Positions 1-7,823 of a stretch of DNA of 33,788 nt are shown here, in pieces. Source of the DNA: Anaerolineales bacterium. GTDB taxonomy: Bacteria > Chloroflexota > Anaerolineae > Anaerolineales > Villigracilaceae. The stretch covers positions 1-33,788 of the forward strand of contig JAGUZU010000043.1 of NCBI GenBank assembly GCA_020060625.1, given 5' to 3'. The position numbers were made by a program, and so were the translations under genes. Numbering within the stretch: position 1 is the stretch's first letter; each line of letters starts with the position of its first letter. The notes beneath the pieces are model-generated. The model searched no databases. It was not told the origin of the DNA and saw only the letters and a list, made by a program, of their open reading frames with translations.

Positions 1-21
1 TTCTGCGTGCAGGGTTGGCAT
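1..21 (-). CDS. Start of a divergent gene, cut by the window edge
   Basis: An ATG at position 21 reads leftward as MPTLHAE and runs off the window. On the minus strand AAGAGG lies 6 bases before the ATG, a good ribosome-binding site, and a -35/-10 pair sits 30-60 bases further upstream (51-79). Seven codons are far too few to name a product. The call rests on the coincidence of promoter, ribosome-binding site and start codon. Confidence 0.35.
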
Positions 22-50
22 CGGCGACCTCTTGGTGGAGTGTTTGCCTT

Positions 51-79
51 AGCTTACCCTGCTTTCTGTTAATGTTCAA
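51..79 (-). promoter_or_regulatory. Sigma-70-like promoter for the leftward partial gene
   Basis: On the minus strand TTGAAC (79-74) and TAAGCT (56-51) are separated by exactly 17 bases. Transcription would start near 44, giving a leader of about 22 nt that contains the AAGAGG ribosome-binding site of the gene starting at 21. Confidence 0.4.
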
Positions 80-146
80 ATGGATAAAGTCCAGCTCAGA
101 AAATGGAAACAGGTTCGGTCCGGGAGTGAGGCGAAAACGTCAAGGG

Positions 147-152
147 TATAAT
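147..152 (+). promoter_or_regulatory. Consensus -10 box just upstream of the membrane-protein gene
   Basis: A perfect TATAAT ends 10 bases before the ATG at 163. Transcription would start within about 4 bases of the start codon, so the mRNA would be nearly leaderless, which fits the lack of a ribosome-binding site there. No good -35 box is seen at 16-18 bases. Confidence 0.4.
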
Positions 153-162
153 CACAGGCAAT

Positions 163-2229
163 ATGAATCGGGTTAAATCCTTTTTGTTGAAATTTTCCTT
201 TTCCGAATCCAGCGCGCCGATTGCGTTCTTCATATTGTGCGTCCTCAGTTTCGGATTGCTCATCCCGCGCCTCGGCTTTTATATGGACGACTGGCCCTAT
301 GTGTTTTACGCAAGGCTGATGGGTATCCACAGCCTGCGCGAAATGCTGGCGTATGACAGCCGCCCGAACGCCGCGTGGCTTTACATTTCGGCGTTCAGGC
401 TGTTGGGGTTCAACCCCATCGCGTGGCACGTGTTCGCGCTGTCGATGCGTTTCGCAACGGTTGTCACCTTCTGGCTCTTTCTGCGCGCGATGTGGCGCGA
501 CCGCAAAAGGGAAGTGATTGCAGCCTCTCTTTTGTTTGCCGTTTTTCCCTTTTTCATGCTCCAACCGTTTGCAGTTGGCTCCACTCATCACTGGTTTGGG
601 TTTCTCGCGTTCAACACGTCGCTGATCTTGATGACGCTGGCGTTTCAAGACCAACCGCCCCGAAAATGGATGTACGTCGGCGGCGCGTTGATCCTCGAAG
701 CCGCGCATCTTTTCACCAGTGAATATTTTTCGGGCTTGGAATTAATCCGTATTGTCATCTTGTGGATTTTGATTTCCCGAACGGAAGCGGGCGTTTCAAA
801 AAAAATATCGCGCTCCTTTTTCAACTGGCTTCCCTATCTGCTCGTCCTCGGCGCGTTCTTTTACTGGCGCATCGCGGTGTATCAAAACCCGGAAGGCGTG
901 ACGCGCAACGAACCTGTCATCCTCGCGCAGTTGCTGGGCGAGCCATTCGCTGCGATCCGCTTTCTCGTCACCGCGTTCGTCACCGATGCCATCTCGGTGC
1001 TGACCATCGGCTGGGGCAAGGCAGCCGACGCAAGTTTGCTCAACCTCGCCTCGCCCTTTGTATTGTTCAAAATCTTCGTTTGCGCCGTTGGTTTTGCGCT
1101 GGCGTATTTTTATCTTCACAACCTTCTTCCGCGCGATACGGAAAACGGGAAATCCGGCTGGCGAAAGGACACAACAATTCTTGCCCTCGCCGCCTTGATG
1201 ACGGGCGGGCTGCCGATCTGGTTCATTGGACGCTCGATTGTGGAAAGCAAAAATCTGCTCTCCGCCTCCCGCTTCGGGATTCCGGCGATGTTTGGCGCGG
1301 CGCTTCTGACCTTTCTCCTCGCCGATTACTTCATCTCCGAACGGAGCAAAAGGAATCTCTTCCTCGCATTTTTGCTGGCGCTGGCGATCAACTTCCATTT
1401 GGATAACACAAAGGAATTTCAATATTCGTGGGAAAAGCAGGAACGCTTCGCACGGCAATTGCTTTGGCGCGCGCCAAGCATCGCGTCGGGGACCGCGATC
1501 CTTACCGACCAGGAAGTGATGGGAATGATGGGCGAATACGCGGTTTCATTTTCGATCAACACCGCCTATCGAGTTGAAGGCTTCGGAAACACGCCGCCTT
1601 ACTGGTATTTTCCTTTTCTTTACACCAATCCAAATGTGGATGACCTTCTGCAAGGCGCGCCGCTCGAATACGAAAAACTGACGATGCAATTCAACGGGAA
1701 CAGCAGCCAAATGCTCCTGCTGGACTTCAACCCCGAAATGCAGCGTTGCCTTTGGGTTCTCCAACCGCAGGATACCAACCTGCGCCTTGTCAGCAGCGAT
1801 GTCCGCAAACTGGCGGCGGGCTCGGACATTGACCTTATCCAATTAACGGATACAGAACCAATCCTGCCAAAGGAAATCTACGGCACAGCAAACACACAGA
1901 CGTGGTGCTATTACTTCCAGAAAGCCGATCTCGCCCGCCAATACGGGCAATGGGATGAAATTGTCAGGCTTTGGGACGAGACGCAATCCGTCGGTGAGCG
2001 GGCAGATAACGGCTTCGAGTACATCCCGTTCATCGAGGGATTTGGTCACACCGGCAATTGGGAACAGGCGGCGGAGTTGACAAAATTCTCCAAGCGCATC
2101 ACTTCCGGACTGGAGCCAAGCCTCTGCAGCGCGCTGGATCGTCTCGCGGAAAATGCGCCAGAGTCTGCGGAACGGGATGAGACAATAAACGACTTGAAGG
2201 AACATCTCGATTGCAGTTCGTATCAATAG
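163..2229 (+). CDS. Polytopic membrane protein, GT-C glycosyltransferase-like
   Basis: The 688-residue protein has about 9-11 hydrophobic segments in its first ~400 residues and a hydrophilic C-terminal half. After the first membrane helix comes YMDDWPY (Asp42-Asp43). An acidic pair in the first extracytoplasmic loop is typical of GT-C enzymes of the ArnT/PMT type, which move sugars from polyprenyl-phosphate carriers. The soluble part (from about residue 430) has no motif I recognise; its end (about 590-688) is helical and TPR-like. The start is the ATG ten bases after a TATAAT, with no Shine-Dalgarno. The gene converges on mfd, with a strong hairpin between them. The GT-C assignment rests on topology plus the DD motif, so a non-enzymatic membrane protein is possible. 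Confidence 0.6.
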   Translation: MNRVKSFLLKFSFSESSAPIAFFILCVLSFGLLIPRLGFYMDDWPYVFYARLMGIHSLREMLAYDSRPNAAWLYISAFRLLGFNPIAWHVFALSMRFATVVTFWLFLRAMWRDRKREVIAASLLFAVFPFFMLQPFAVGSTHHWFGFLAFNTSLILMTLAFQDQPPRKWMYVGGALILEAAHLFTSEYFSGLELIRIVILWILISRTEAGVSKKISRSFFNWLPYLLVLGAFFYWRIAVYQNPEGVTRNEPVILAQLLGEPFAAIRFLVTAFVTDAISVLTIGWGKAADASLLNLASPFVLFKIFVCAVGFALAYFYLHNLLPRDTENGKSGWRKDTTILALAALMTGGLPIWFIGRSIVESKNLLSASRFGIPAMFGAALLTFLLADYFISERSKRNLFLAFLLALAINFHLDNTKEFQYSWEKQERFARQLLWRAPSIASGTAILTDQEVMGMMGEYAVSFSINTAYRVEGFGNTPPYWYFPFLYTNPNVDDLLQGAPLEYEKLTMQFNGNSSQMLLLDFNPEMQRCLWVLQPQDTNLRLVSSDVRKLAAGSDIDLIQLTDTEPILPKEIYGTANTQTWCYYFQKADLARQYGQWDEIVRLWDETQSVGERADNGFEYIPFIEGFGHTGNWEQAAELTKFSKRITSGLEPSLCSALDRLAENAPESAERDETINDLKEHLDCSSYQ

Positions 2230-2260
2230 GCGTCTTGCAAAAGTCCAGAAGCAAGGCGCG

Positions 2261-2316
2261 GGATTCCGAAAGTTCTACTTTCGAAGTGCCTGCCTGAAGT
2301 AAAACTTCAGGATTCC
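2261..2316. repeat. Two-hairpin palindromic element, copy A (56 bp)
   Basis: Bounded by GGATTCC on both sides. It holds two small hairpins: CGAAAGT-TCT-ACTTTCG, then CCTGAAGT-AAA-ACTTCAGG, joined by a segment containing AGTGC. The outer arms can also pair with each other. A relative at 33720-33777 has the same plan, the same TCT loop and AGTGC joint, and paired changes in both stems. It lies between two convergent genes. Confidence 0.75.
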
Positions 2317-2333
2317 AAGCCGCTTAAACAGAT

Positions 2334-2358
2334 CGCCCCGGCGCAAATCGTCGGGGCG
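2334..2358. terminator. Hairpin terminator between convergent genes
   Basis: CGCCCCGGCG and CGTCGGGGCG form a 10-bp stem (one G-U pair) around a CAAAT loop. It is followed on the plus strand by AAGAATTTT, a weak U-tract. It sits between the stops of the membrane-protein gene (2229) and mfd (2392) and could serve both. Confidence 0.6.
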
Positions 2359-2391
2359 AAGAATTTTCAGGAAACAGAAGCAGGTTTCGGG

Positions 2392-5300
2392 TCAGGGTGA
2401 GGCGCCGTTGAGTTGACGAAGCACATCCAGCAGTTTTGCCGTCCAGATTTCCTCCTTCGTCAACGTAATCCAATATTGACTTTTTCCTCCCCGCACGCCA
2501 TTCGGCAGATCAGGCAGGCGCTTCGGCTCCGACCCGTCGGCTGACGCGGGATACCGAAGCAGGATCTGCCCCGATTCCCAACTAACCGATGTCAGCCCCG
2601 CTTTTTCGGCGCGGAGTTTGACGCGCATTTGATAGAGCAGGTTTTGCGTCATCTCCGGCAGTTGACCGAACCTATCGCGAAATTCCGAGCCGAGCGCGTC
2701 GAGTTCGGTTTCGTCGCGCAGGTCCGCGATGCGGCGGTAGAGGCGCAGGCGCAAATCCTGGTCGGGGATGTAGTCGGCGGGGATGCCGACGGCGAGCGGG
2801 AGGTCTACATTAACAGGGATAGAAAGTGGGAAGTGGAAAGTGGAAAAGGCGCCTTCCAACTTTCCACTTTCTACTTTCAGCATATCCGATGCAATTCTTC
2901 TCAAGCGCCTCACCGCATCCGCGAGCATCCTTGTATAAAGATGAAACCCGACGGATTGAATGAATCCATGCTGGCGCGTGCCGAGCAATTCGCCGGCGCC
3001 GCGGATTTCAAGGTCGCGCATGGCAATCGAATACCCCGCGCCAAGTTGTGTGTTTTCGGCGATCACTTCCAGCCGCTGCTGCCCGTCCATGGTCGGCGTC
3101 AGTTTGTTGTGGCGGAAGAAATACGCATACGCGCGCATCGCGCCGCGTCCCACGCGCCCGCGCAGTTGATAGAGCTGCGCCAAGCCGAAGGTGTCGGCGC
3201 GATCCACGATAAGAGTATTGGCGTTGGGAATATCCAAGCCTGATTCGATGATGGTGGTGGAAAGCAGGATGTCAATCTCGCCGTTCGTGAAGCGATGCAT
3301 TACCGCCGAAAGTTGAGATTCAGGCATCTGACCATGACCAATGTCAATCCGCGCTTCAGGGACGAGTTTCTCCAAATGCGCTTTCATTGCATCAATCGTC
3401 TGCACGCGGTTGTGAACGAAGAAGACCTGTCCGCCGCGCTCCAGTTCGCGCAGGATGGACTGGCGCACCAAACGCGGCGAATACGGTCCGACGTGGGTGA
3501 TGATGGGCAGGCGTTCCTCGGGCGGCGTGTTGAGGTTGGAAATGTCGCGGACGCCCGTCAGCGCCGTGTAGAGCGTGCGCGGAATCGGCGTGGCAGTGAG
3601 CGTGAGTACATCCACTTCGGTGCGGAGTTTCTTGAGATGCTCCTTGTGCGTCACGCCGAAGCGCTGCTCCTCGTCAATGACGACCAACCCCAAATCCTTG
3701 AACACAACATCGGATGAAATGAGACGATGCGTCCCAATAACGATGTCCACTTCGCCGACGGCAAGTTTGTACAAAATCTCGGTCTGCTCGCGCGGCGTGC
3801 GGAAGCGCGAAAGCATTTCCACTTTGACGGGAAAGGCGGCAAGACGTTGGGAGAAGGTCTCGAAGTGCTGCTGCGCGAGAACCGTCGTCGGCACGAGAAC
3901 GGCGGCTTGCCTCCCGCTCATCACAGATTTAAATGCGGCGCGTAATGCGACTTCGGTCTTGCCGTAACCCACATCGCCGCACAAAAGGCGGTCCATCGGG
4001 CGGGCGCGTTCCATGTCGCGTTTGATGTCTGCGAGGGCGCGTTTCTGGTCTTCGGTTTCGACGTAGGGAAAACTATCTTCAAGTTCCTTTTGCCACGCCG
4101 AATCGGGCGCAAACGAAAATCCTTCCACCACCTGACGACGCGCGTACAGGTCGAGCAAATCCTCGGCGACCTTCTGCACCGCCTCCTTAACCCGCGACTT
4201 GGTCTCCGCCCACGCCTGCCCGCCAAGATTATCCAGAGACGGCTTGCCGCCGTCCGCGCCGACGTAACGCGTGAGCCGGTCCGCCTGATGGACAGGGACG
4301 TAGAGGATGTCTCCGCGGTCATATTCAACGGCAAGATACTCCCGCTCGTGTCCGTCCAACTGTCGCTGAATCAGACCCGCGAAGCGTCCGATGCCATGAT
4401 CCACGTGGACAACGTAATCGCCCGACTGCAAATCCGCATACAACGACTCAGGCGTATCCGCCGCTTTGCGCTGACGCGCGCGCGGCTGCGGACGCTCCCA
4501 CCCGAAGACTTCGGAATCAGTGATTAAGTGAATAGTGAATAGCGAATCGGTCTTAAGGGTAAAACCCTCTGAAAGCGAGGCTTCGGTAAATTCGAGATTG
4601 GGATGTTCGGAGGTTGGATAGTGTTCGCTCCAAAGTTCGCGCAAACGCTGCGCCTGGCGCGAGATAATGAAAACTTGTTCGCCGCTTTCGACAATCGGGG
4701 CAAGATACTCAATGAACGGCTTGAGCCGTCCGCCAAAACGTTCGTCGTGACCGAAGAGCGAAGCGAGATCGCCCTCACCCCCATCCCCTTTCCCTGAGGG
4801 AGAGGGGCGTAGGGGTGAGGGACGATGCGTCGAGTGCCCCAATTCCAAGTGTACAAATTCCCCGAGCTCGTCGTTCAACTCCGACCACGGCACATAAGGC
4901 ATCGGGAAGTCCGTCGAAAGCGTGCCTTCTGCAATGCTCTCCTGCCGAAACTTGACTGCCTGCTCTTCGACCTCGTTCGCCATTGCATCAATCAGGCTGA
5001 GGTCATCCACCAGCACGAGCGTTTTCTGCGGAAGGTAATCAAGTAATGAAGCGGGCTGTCCATGCAGCAATGGAATATGAAATTCGGAAACGTTTTCGTC
5101 GTAAGTCGGATTGTCAATCCGACCTACGAATTCGCGCGCGGGTGTGACGAGAATATCGTTTAGTTTTTCGATGGTGCGCTGGGTGGCGGGGTCGAAGCGG
5201 CGGATGGTTTCGATCTCGTCGCCGAAGAAATCGAGGCGGACAGGGTTCGCCTCCGTCGGCGTCCACACGTCGAGGATGCCGCCGCGATGCGAGAATTGAC

Positions 5301-5832
5301 CCGGCTCGAGGACGGTGTTCACCCGCTGATAACCAATCCTCGCCCACTCGCGCATCAGAACATCGGGTTGGCTGGTCTGGTTTACTGACAGTTTTTTACA
5401 CGCCTTGAGAAAATCCCGCCGCGGCAGGGTGCGCGTCATCAGCGAGCGGGCGGACGCGATAATGATGGGCGGGGTTTCGGGTTTTTTAGCAAACGGCAAA
5501 TGGAAAGCGGAAAGCGCCGTGAGCGTTTGTAGCCTTTCGCGGCGTGTCGTCGCGCCCCAGCCGGCTTCTTCATAAAAGAGCGGATTCGGTTCCGCAAACA
5601 AATATCGCGGCGACCTGACCCAGAATCCAAGCTCGTCGAACATCGCCAGCGCATGGTCGGCGCGGTCCGTGATGAGCAGGATGGGTTGGTTGAAGTCCGC
5701 ATGAAGCGCTGCGAGGATGGGCAAACGCGCGGAACGCGGCAACCCAAGTCCGGGGATGAGGTTGCGTGTGTTGAGTTCGTTCAGCAGACGCTGATACGGC
5801 GGGAGGGCGCGAAGGTGGGAGAGGAGTTGCAT
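2392..5832 (-). CDS. mfd: Transcription-repair coupling factor Mfd
   Basis: The 1146-residue protein removes RNA polymerase stalled at DNA lesions and recruits UvrA to start repair. Domains in order: UvrB-like N-terminal region (about 1-420); CarD-like RNA-polymerase-interacting domain with the [12 protein letters not shown] stretch (about 470-540); superfamily 2 translocase with Walker A GDVGYGKT (619-626), DEEQ box (720-723) and motif [10 protein letters not shown] (889-896); C-terminal TRCF domain (about 1005-1140). Total length is close to E. coli Mfd, but three loops carry foreign-looking peptides, at residues 235-245, 338-354 and 985-1004. Each coincides with a palindromic DNA element. 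A fourth, at 429-435, is a heptamer track. Conserved motifs are intact, so the protein is probably functional. The ATG has no clear Shine-Dalgarno. pth lies 81 bases upstream on the same strand. Confidence 0.97.
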   Translation of the reverse strand: MQLLSHLRALPPYQRLLNELNTRNLIPGLGLPRSARLPILAALHADFNQPILLITDRADHALAMFDELGFWVRSPRYLFAEPNPLFYEEAGWGATTRRERLQTLTALSAFHLPFAKKPETPPIIIASARSLMTRTLPRRDFLKACKKLSVNQTSQPDVLMREWARIGYQRVNTVLEPGQFSHRGGILDVWTPTEANPVRLDFFGDEIETIRRFDPATQRTIEKLNDILVTPAREFVGRIDNPTYDENVSEFHIPLLHGQPASLLDYLPQKTLVLVDDLSLIDAMANEVEEQAVKFRQESIAEGTLSTDFPMPYVPWSELNDELGEFVHLELGHSTHRPSPLRPSPSGKGDGGEGDLASLFGHDERFGGRLKPFIEYLAPIVESGEQVFIISRQAQRLRELWSEHYPTSEHPNLEFTEASLSEGFTLKTDSLFTIHLITDSEVFGWERPQPRARQRKAADTPESLYADLQSGDYVVHVDHGIGRFAGLIQRQLDGHEREYLAVEYDRGDILYVPVHQADRLTRYVGADGGKPSLDNLGGQAWAETKSRVKEAVQKVAEDLLDLYARRQVVEGFSFAPDSAWQKELEDSFPYVETEDQKRALADIKRDMERARPMDRLLCGDVGYGKTEVALRAAFKSVMSGRQAAVLVPTTVLAQQHFETFSQRLAAFPVKVEMLSRFRTPREQTEILYKLAVGEVDIVIGTHRLISSDVVFKDLGLVVIDEEQRFGVTHKEHLKKLRTEVDVLTLTATPIPRTLYTALTGVRDISNLNTPPEERLPIITHVGPYSPRLVRQSILRELERGGQVFFVHNRVQTIDAMKAHLEKLVPEARIDIGHGQMPESQLSAVMHRFTNGEIDILLSTTIIESGLDIPNANTLIVDRADTFGLAQLYQLRGRVGRGAMRAYAYFFRHNKLTPTMDGQQRLEVIAENTQLGAGYSIAMRDLEIRGAGELLGTRQHGFIQSVGFHLYTRMLADAVRRLRRIASDMLKVESGKLEGAFSTFHFPLSIPVNVDLPLAVGIPADYIPDQDLRLRLYRRIADLRDETELDALGSEFRDRFGQLPEMTQNLLYQMRVKLRAEKAGLTSVSWESGQILLRYPASADGSEPKRLPDLPNGVRGGKSQYWITLTKEEIWTAKLLDVLRQLNGASP
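2822..2878. repeat. In-frame palindrome built of heptamers inside mfd
   Basis: The left arm contains AAGTGGG-AAGTGGA-AAGTGGA and the right arm (from 2854) nearly complements it, with one extra base and one mismatch, around an AAGGCGCC centre. It encodes Mfd residues 985-1004, between the translocase and the TRCF domain, where Mfd proteins normally have a short variable linker. Reading frame is kept. Confidence 0.7.
4528..4548. repeat. Three in-frame heptamers inside mfd
   Basis: GTGAATA-GTGAATA-GCGAATC, three units of seven bases, make exactly seven codons (Mfd residues 429-435), just before the conserved ITDSEVFG stretch. A 21-base addition cannot shift the frame. Similar heptamer tracks occur outside coding DNA at 5840-5909 and 6497-6538. 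Confidence 0.5.
4772..4821. repeat. In-frame 50-bp CCCTCACCCC palindrome inside mfd
   Basis: The element starts CCCTCACCCC and ends GGGGTGAGGG, with CCCCTTTCCCT facing AGGGAGAGGGG around a short centre. Elements of this look are widely dispersed between genes in many bacterial genomes. Here it is translated as the low-complexity Pro/Ser then Gly/Lys stretch of Mfd residues 338-354, in a poorly conserved part of the N-terminal half. Confidence 0.75.
5099..5129. repeat. In-frame 31-bp palindrome inside mfd
   Basis: TCGTAAGTCGGATTG, a single central T, then CAATCCGACCTACGA: 15-base arms with one mismatch. On the minus strand it encodes Mfd residues 235-245 (within [12 protein letters not shown]), directly after the conserved PARE motif, in a loop. 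It shares no sequence with the other two palindromes in this gene. Confidence 0.75.
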
Positions 5833-5839
5833 GGGGGGC

Positions 5840-5909
5840 GAGTTACGAGTTACAGGTTACAGGTTACAGGTTGCAGGTTGCGGGTTATGAGTTGCGTTTT
5901 GCGTTTCGC
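5840..5909. repeat. Ten degenerate heptamers filling the pth-mfd spacer
   Basis: Seventy bases divide exactly into ten heptamers: GAGTTAC twice, AGGTTAC twice, AGGTTGC twice, then GGGTTAT, GAGTTGC, GTTTTGC and GTTTCGC. GTT, or GTT with one change, is kept in register throughout. The track occupies almost the whole 81-base gap between the pth stop (5914) and the mfd start (5832), so any mfd ribosome-binding site would have to lie in or beside it. Confidence 0.85.
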
Positions 5910-5913
5910 ACAA

Positions 5914-6492
5914 TCATTCCACCGCCCCGTTGTACTTATTCATCGCCGCGTTCAAACCGCTCATCACGAATTCGAGGGCGGCATCGGCGGCACGGTTGAG
6001 AACATCGGGCAGGAGTTTGAAGTCATCCTTCGAGAAATTTTGCAGGACGTAATCCTTCGGGTCCATGCGCCCGGGCGGGCGTCCAATGCCAAGTCGCAAG
6101 CGCGGAAAATCTTTCGTGCCAAGCAATTGGATCGTATTCGCCATGCCGCGCTGACCGCCCGGTCCGCCTGTGGGGCGGATACGGATCGTGCCAAAAGGCA
6201 AATCCAAATCATCGTGCGCGACGAGCAAATGTGTTTGCGGAATTTTGTAGAAATGCAACAGCCCCTGTACCGAGTGACCGGAGAGATTCATGTATGTTTG
6301 CGGCTTGGCAAGGATGATCTTTTGTTCTTCGTACAACGCCGAAGTGACAATGGCTTTGGATTGCAGCTTCATGCCGCGCGCATCCAAACGGACAGCGAGC
6401 AGGTCAATCAACATGAAGCCAATGTTATGACGGGTGTCTTTGTATTCGCGCCCCGGATTGCCGAGACCGATGATGAGGTAGGGGTTAGTCAT
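5914..6492 (-). CDS. pth: Peptidyl-tRNA hydrolase
   Basis: The 192-residue protein cleaves peptidyl-tRNA that drops off ribosomes, recycling the tRNA in the cytoplasm. The family signature is clear: LIIGLGNPG near the start with Asn12, the catalytic His22 in TRHNIGF, YMNLSG with Asn69, and HDDLDLPFG with Asp94. The GGQRGM stretch replaces the GGHNG form of E. coli, a variant I recall in other bacteria. Length matches the family. It reads in the same direction as mfd. Both flanking spacers are filled by heptamer repeats (5840-5909 downstream, 6497-6538 upstream). No clear Shine-Dalgarno precedes the ATG because the heptamer track begins five bases away. Confidence 0.97.
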   Translation of the reverse strand: MTNPYLIIGLGNPGREYKDTRHNIGFMLIDLLAVRLDARGMKLQSKAIVTSALYEEQKIILAKPQTYMNLSGHSVQGLLHFYKIPQTHLLVAHDDLDLPFGTIRIRPTGGPGGQRGMANTIQLLGTKDFPRLRLGIGRPPGRMDPKDYVLQNFSKDDFKLLPDVLNRAADAALEFVMSGLNAAMNKYNGAVE

Positions 6493-6496
6493 GTGT

Positions 6497-6538
6497 CAAG
6501 TTCCAAGTGTCAGGTTGCAAGTGTCAGGTTGCAAGTCA
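6497..6538. repeat. Six degenerate heptamers upstream of pth
   Basis: Forty-two bases divide into CAAGTTC, CAAGTGT, CAGGTTG, CAAGTGT, CAGGTTG and CAAGTCA. All start with CAAGT or CAGGT. The track fills the 50-base gap between the pth start (6492) and the stop of the upstream gene (6543). Sequence differs from the 5840-5909 track, but the seven-base period is the same. Confidence 0.8.
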
Positions 6539-6542
6539 GGTG

Positions 6543-7181
6543 TCAGGCGCTCCTCCGCAGGCGGAGGAGGAGAGAGATAAAAATGAAAGCGCCGAGAATG
6601 GCGAGGGCGCTTTTGCCAAAGATGGAGAGAATGGAAGTGGTGGTAAGAGAAGCGGGGTTGGGCGGCAGCGGCGTGGACGTGGGGAGCGCTGCGATTGGCG
6701 TTGGATCGCTGAATGACGACTCCCCGCTGGAAGGTTCGTTCAATGGTTGGAAATTGAAATCTGCAAATGTTTGCGTCGGCTGCGGGGTGGGAAGCGGCTC
6801 GTCGTTGCGGACTTTCAAATCGGTGACGAGGGCATCCTGAAACGAGCCGTCTTGCAGGAAGACGCGCAGCCGCAGGCTGTAATCGCCATCGCTGATGGAT
6901 GTCGTGTCCCAGGCGGCGATGGCGGGACCCGCCGTCGGTTGAGAGAAGGTTTGGATGGCGAACCAGTTATCGGCGGAGTCTGAGGCGCCCCCTGAAGGGG
7001 ATGCATAGGCGAATGCCAGTTCAGCGGATTCGAATCCCGGAACGTCCATCCCACCTGTGATTTCCACCCGTCCGCGCAAAGTGTCACCCGCCTGCGGGGA
7101 GGATATCGAGACTATGGTTTCCTGGAAGAGCAAGGCGAAAATCAAAATGGCTTTGAGCATGGCAACCGTTAAGTTTAACAT
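6543..7181 (-). CDS. Exported membrane-anchored protein with Ig-like fold
   Basis: The 212-residue protein has an N-terminal signal segment (MLKAILIFALLF, from residue 8), a beta-rich domain (about 22-125) with VSISSPQAGDTLRG and SDGDYSLRLRVFL, a Pro/Thr-rich linker (about 130-178), and one C-terminal membrane helix (about 183-205) followed by Arg residues. This is the plan of a cell-surface protein held by a C-terminal anchor. The domain resembles Ig-like modules that describe what is gained or lost on modification (Big/Gmad2-like), but I cannot name the family. The start could be the second Met (7160); neither has a clear ribosome-binding site. The final codons lie in a perfect inverted repeat (6550-6569). 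It is the first gene of the pth-mfd strand group. Confidence 0.7.
   Translation of the reverse strand: MLNLTVAMLKAILIFALLFQETIVSISSPQAGDTLRGRVEITGGMDVPGFESAELAFAYASPSGGASDSADNWFAIQTFSQPTAGPAIAAWDTTSISDGDYSLRLRVFLQDGSFQDALVTDLKVRNDEPLPTPQPTQTFADFNFQPLNEPSSGESSFSDPTPIAALPTSTPLPPNPASLTTTSILSIFGKSALAILGAFIFISLLLRLRRSA
6550..6569. repeat. Perfect hairpin at the 3' end of the surface-protein gene
   Basis: CTCCTCCGC, AG, GCGGAGGAG: a 9-bp GC-rich stem with a two-base spacer, inside the last codons (LLLRLRRSA) of the 6543-7181 gene. No U-tract follows on the minus strand; the heptamer track begins beyond the stop. It could slow transcription or be another small palindromic repeat. Confidence 0.45.
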
Positions 7182-7256
7182 GAAGGAATGGCAGGGTCAA
7201 TTGCGGCATTGAAAACGGATTGAAATGTGCGGGCAATTCTCGAATGGGAATTTTTC

Positions 7257-7265
7257 TGGTAAACT
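7257..7265 (+). promoter_or_regulatory. Extended -10 promoter for the roadblock gene
   Basis: TGG-TAAACT gives a TGn extended -10 element. The -35 region at 17 bases is weak, as is common with extended -10 promoters. The expected leader is about 40 nt and carries the AGGAG ribosome-binding site before the ATG at 7311. Confidence 0.4.
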
Positions 7266-7310
7266 CTAGCCGTCCAACATACTGAATGCACCCGCTTAGG
7301 AGACCGAGTT

Positions 7311-7685
7311 ATGGCACAATCCCGCTCTGACCAAATGGTGGAACGCCTCCGCAATATGCAGGCTGCCGCACCTGACATCGAAGCCTCTGCCGTCGTTTCG
7401 GTGGACGGTTTGATTATGGCGTCCGCCCTGCAACAAGGCGTCGAGGAGGACCGCGTTTCCGCCATGTCTGCGGCGATGCTTAGCTTGGGAGAGCGGATTT
7501 CCGGCGAGCTCGGACGCGGCGGACTGGAGCAGGTTTACATCAAAGGCGACAAGGGCGCCATCGTGCTGACCGCCATCGGCGAGGAAGCCGTGTTGACCGC
7601 CATGGCGCGTCATGAAGCGAAACTTGGCATGATCTTTCTCGAGATGCGGCGCGCCGCCGAAGATTTGGTGAAATTGGTCGGATGA
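7311..7685 (+). CDS. Roadblock/LC7 domain protein
   Basis: The 124-residue protein is a single roadblock/LC7 domain: an N-terminal helix (MVERLRNMQ), then VSVDGLIMASAL, a long helix with AAMLSLGERI, LEQVYIKGDKGAIVLTAIG, and a final helix. In bacteria such domains form dimers that bind small Ras-like GTPases (MglB acting on MglA) or serve in other signalling. No GTPase gene is adjacent, so its partner is not visible here. AGGAG lies about 8 bases before the ATG. A strong terminator follows (7725-7756), so it is probably transcribed separately from pyrG. It diverges from the surface-protein gene at 6543-7181. Confidence 0.85.
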   Translation: MAQSRSDQMVERLRNMQAAAPDIEASAVVSVDGLIMASALQQGVEEDRVSAMSAAMLSLGERISGELGRGGLEQVYIKGDKGAIVLTAIGEEAVLTAMARHEAKLGMIFLEMRRAAEDLVKLVG

Positions 7686-7724
7686 AACAAATAAACAAAT
7701 CGCGACCCACAGGAACGAACCCCC

Positions 7725-7756
7725 GAATGGGGAGGGCTTAAACGCCCTCCCCATTC
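7725..7756 (+). terminator. Strong hairpin terminator after the roadblock gene
   Basis: GAATGGGGAGGGC and GCCCTCCCCATTC form a perfect 13-bp stem with a TTAAAC loop, followed by TCTTTG. It separates the roadblock gene from pyrG. Confidence 0.8.
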
Positions 7757-7765
7757 TCTTTGTAT

Positions 7766-7807
7766 ATGTCATTGCGAGTGGCGCGGGGCGTCACGAAGCA
7801 ATGACAT
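7766..7807. repeat. Inverted repeat in the pyrG leader, TGTCATTGCGAG type
   Basis: ATGTCATTGC and GCAATGACAT are perfect 10-base arms around 22 bases, in a 42-bp element reading GTCATTGCGAG to CACGAAGCAATGAC. Elements with GTCATTGCGAG and CGAAGCAAT ends are recalled from many bacterial genomes as dispersed repeats. Here it ends 16 bases before the pyrG ATG, so it is probably transcribed as a hairpin just ahead of the ribosome-binding site. Confidence 0.65.
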
Positions 7808-7823
7808 GGAATGGAGATGAATC

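Noticed and set aside
5840-6538. CRISPR array at the heptamer tracks
   Set aside because: The units are only seven bases, contiguous, with no spacers and no cas genes nearby.
5653-6840. Long plus-strand open frame of 395 codons over the mfd start, pth and the surface-protein gene
   Set aside because: It runs antisense to three well-supported genes, crosses two repeat tracks, and its protein has no recognisable motif.
7686-7823. Riboswitch or pyrimidine attenuator in the pyrG leader
   Set aside because: The first hairpin is a plain terminator of the upstream gene, and the second matches a dispersed repeat type. No C-run or alternative terminator typical of pyrG control is present.
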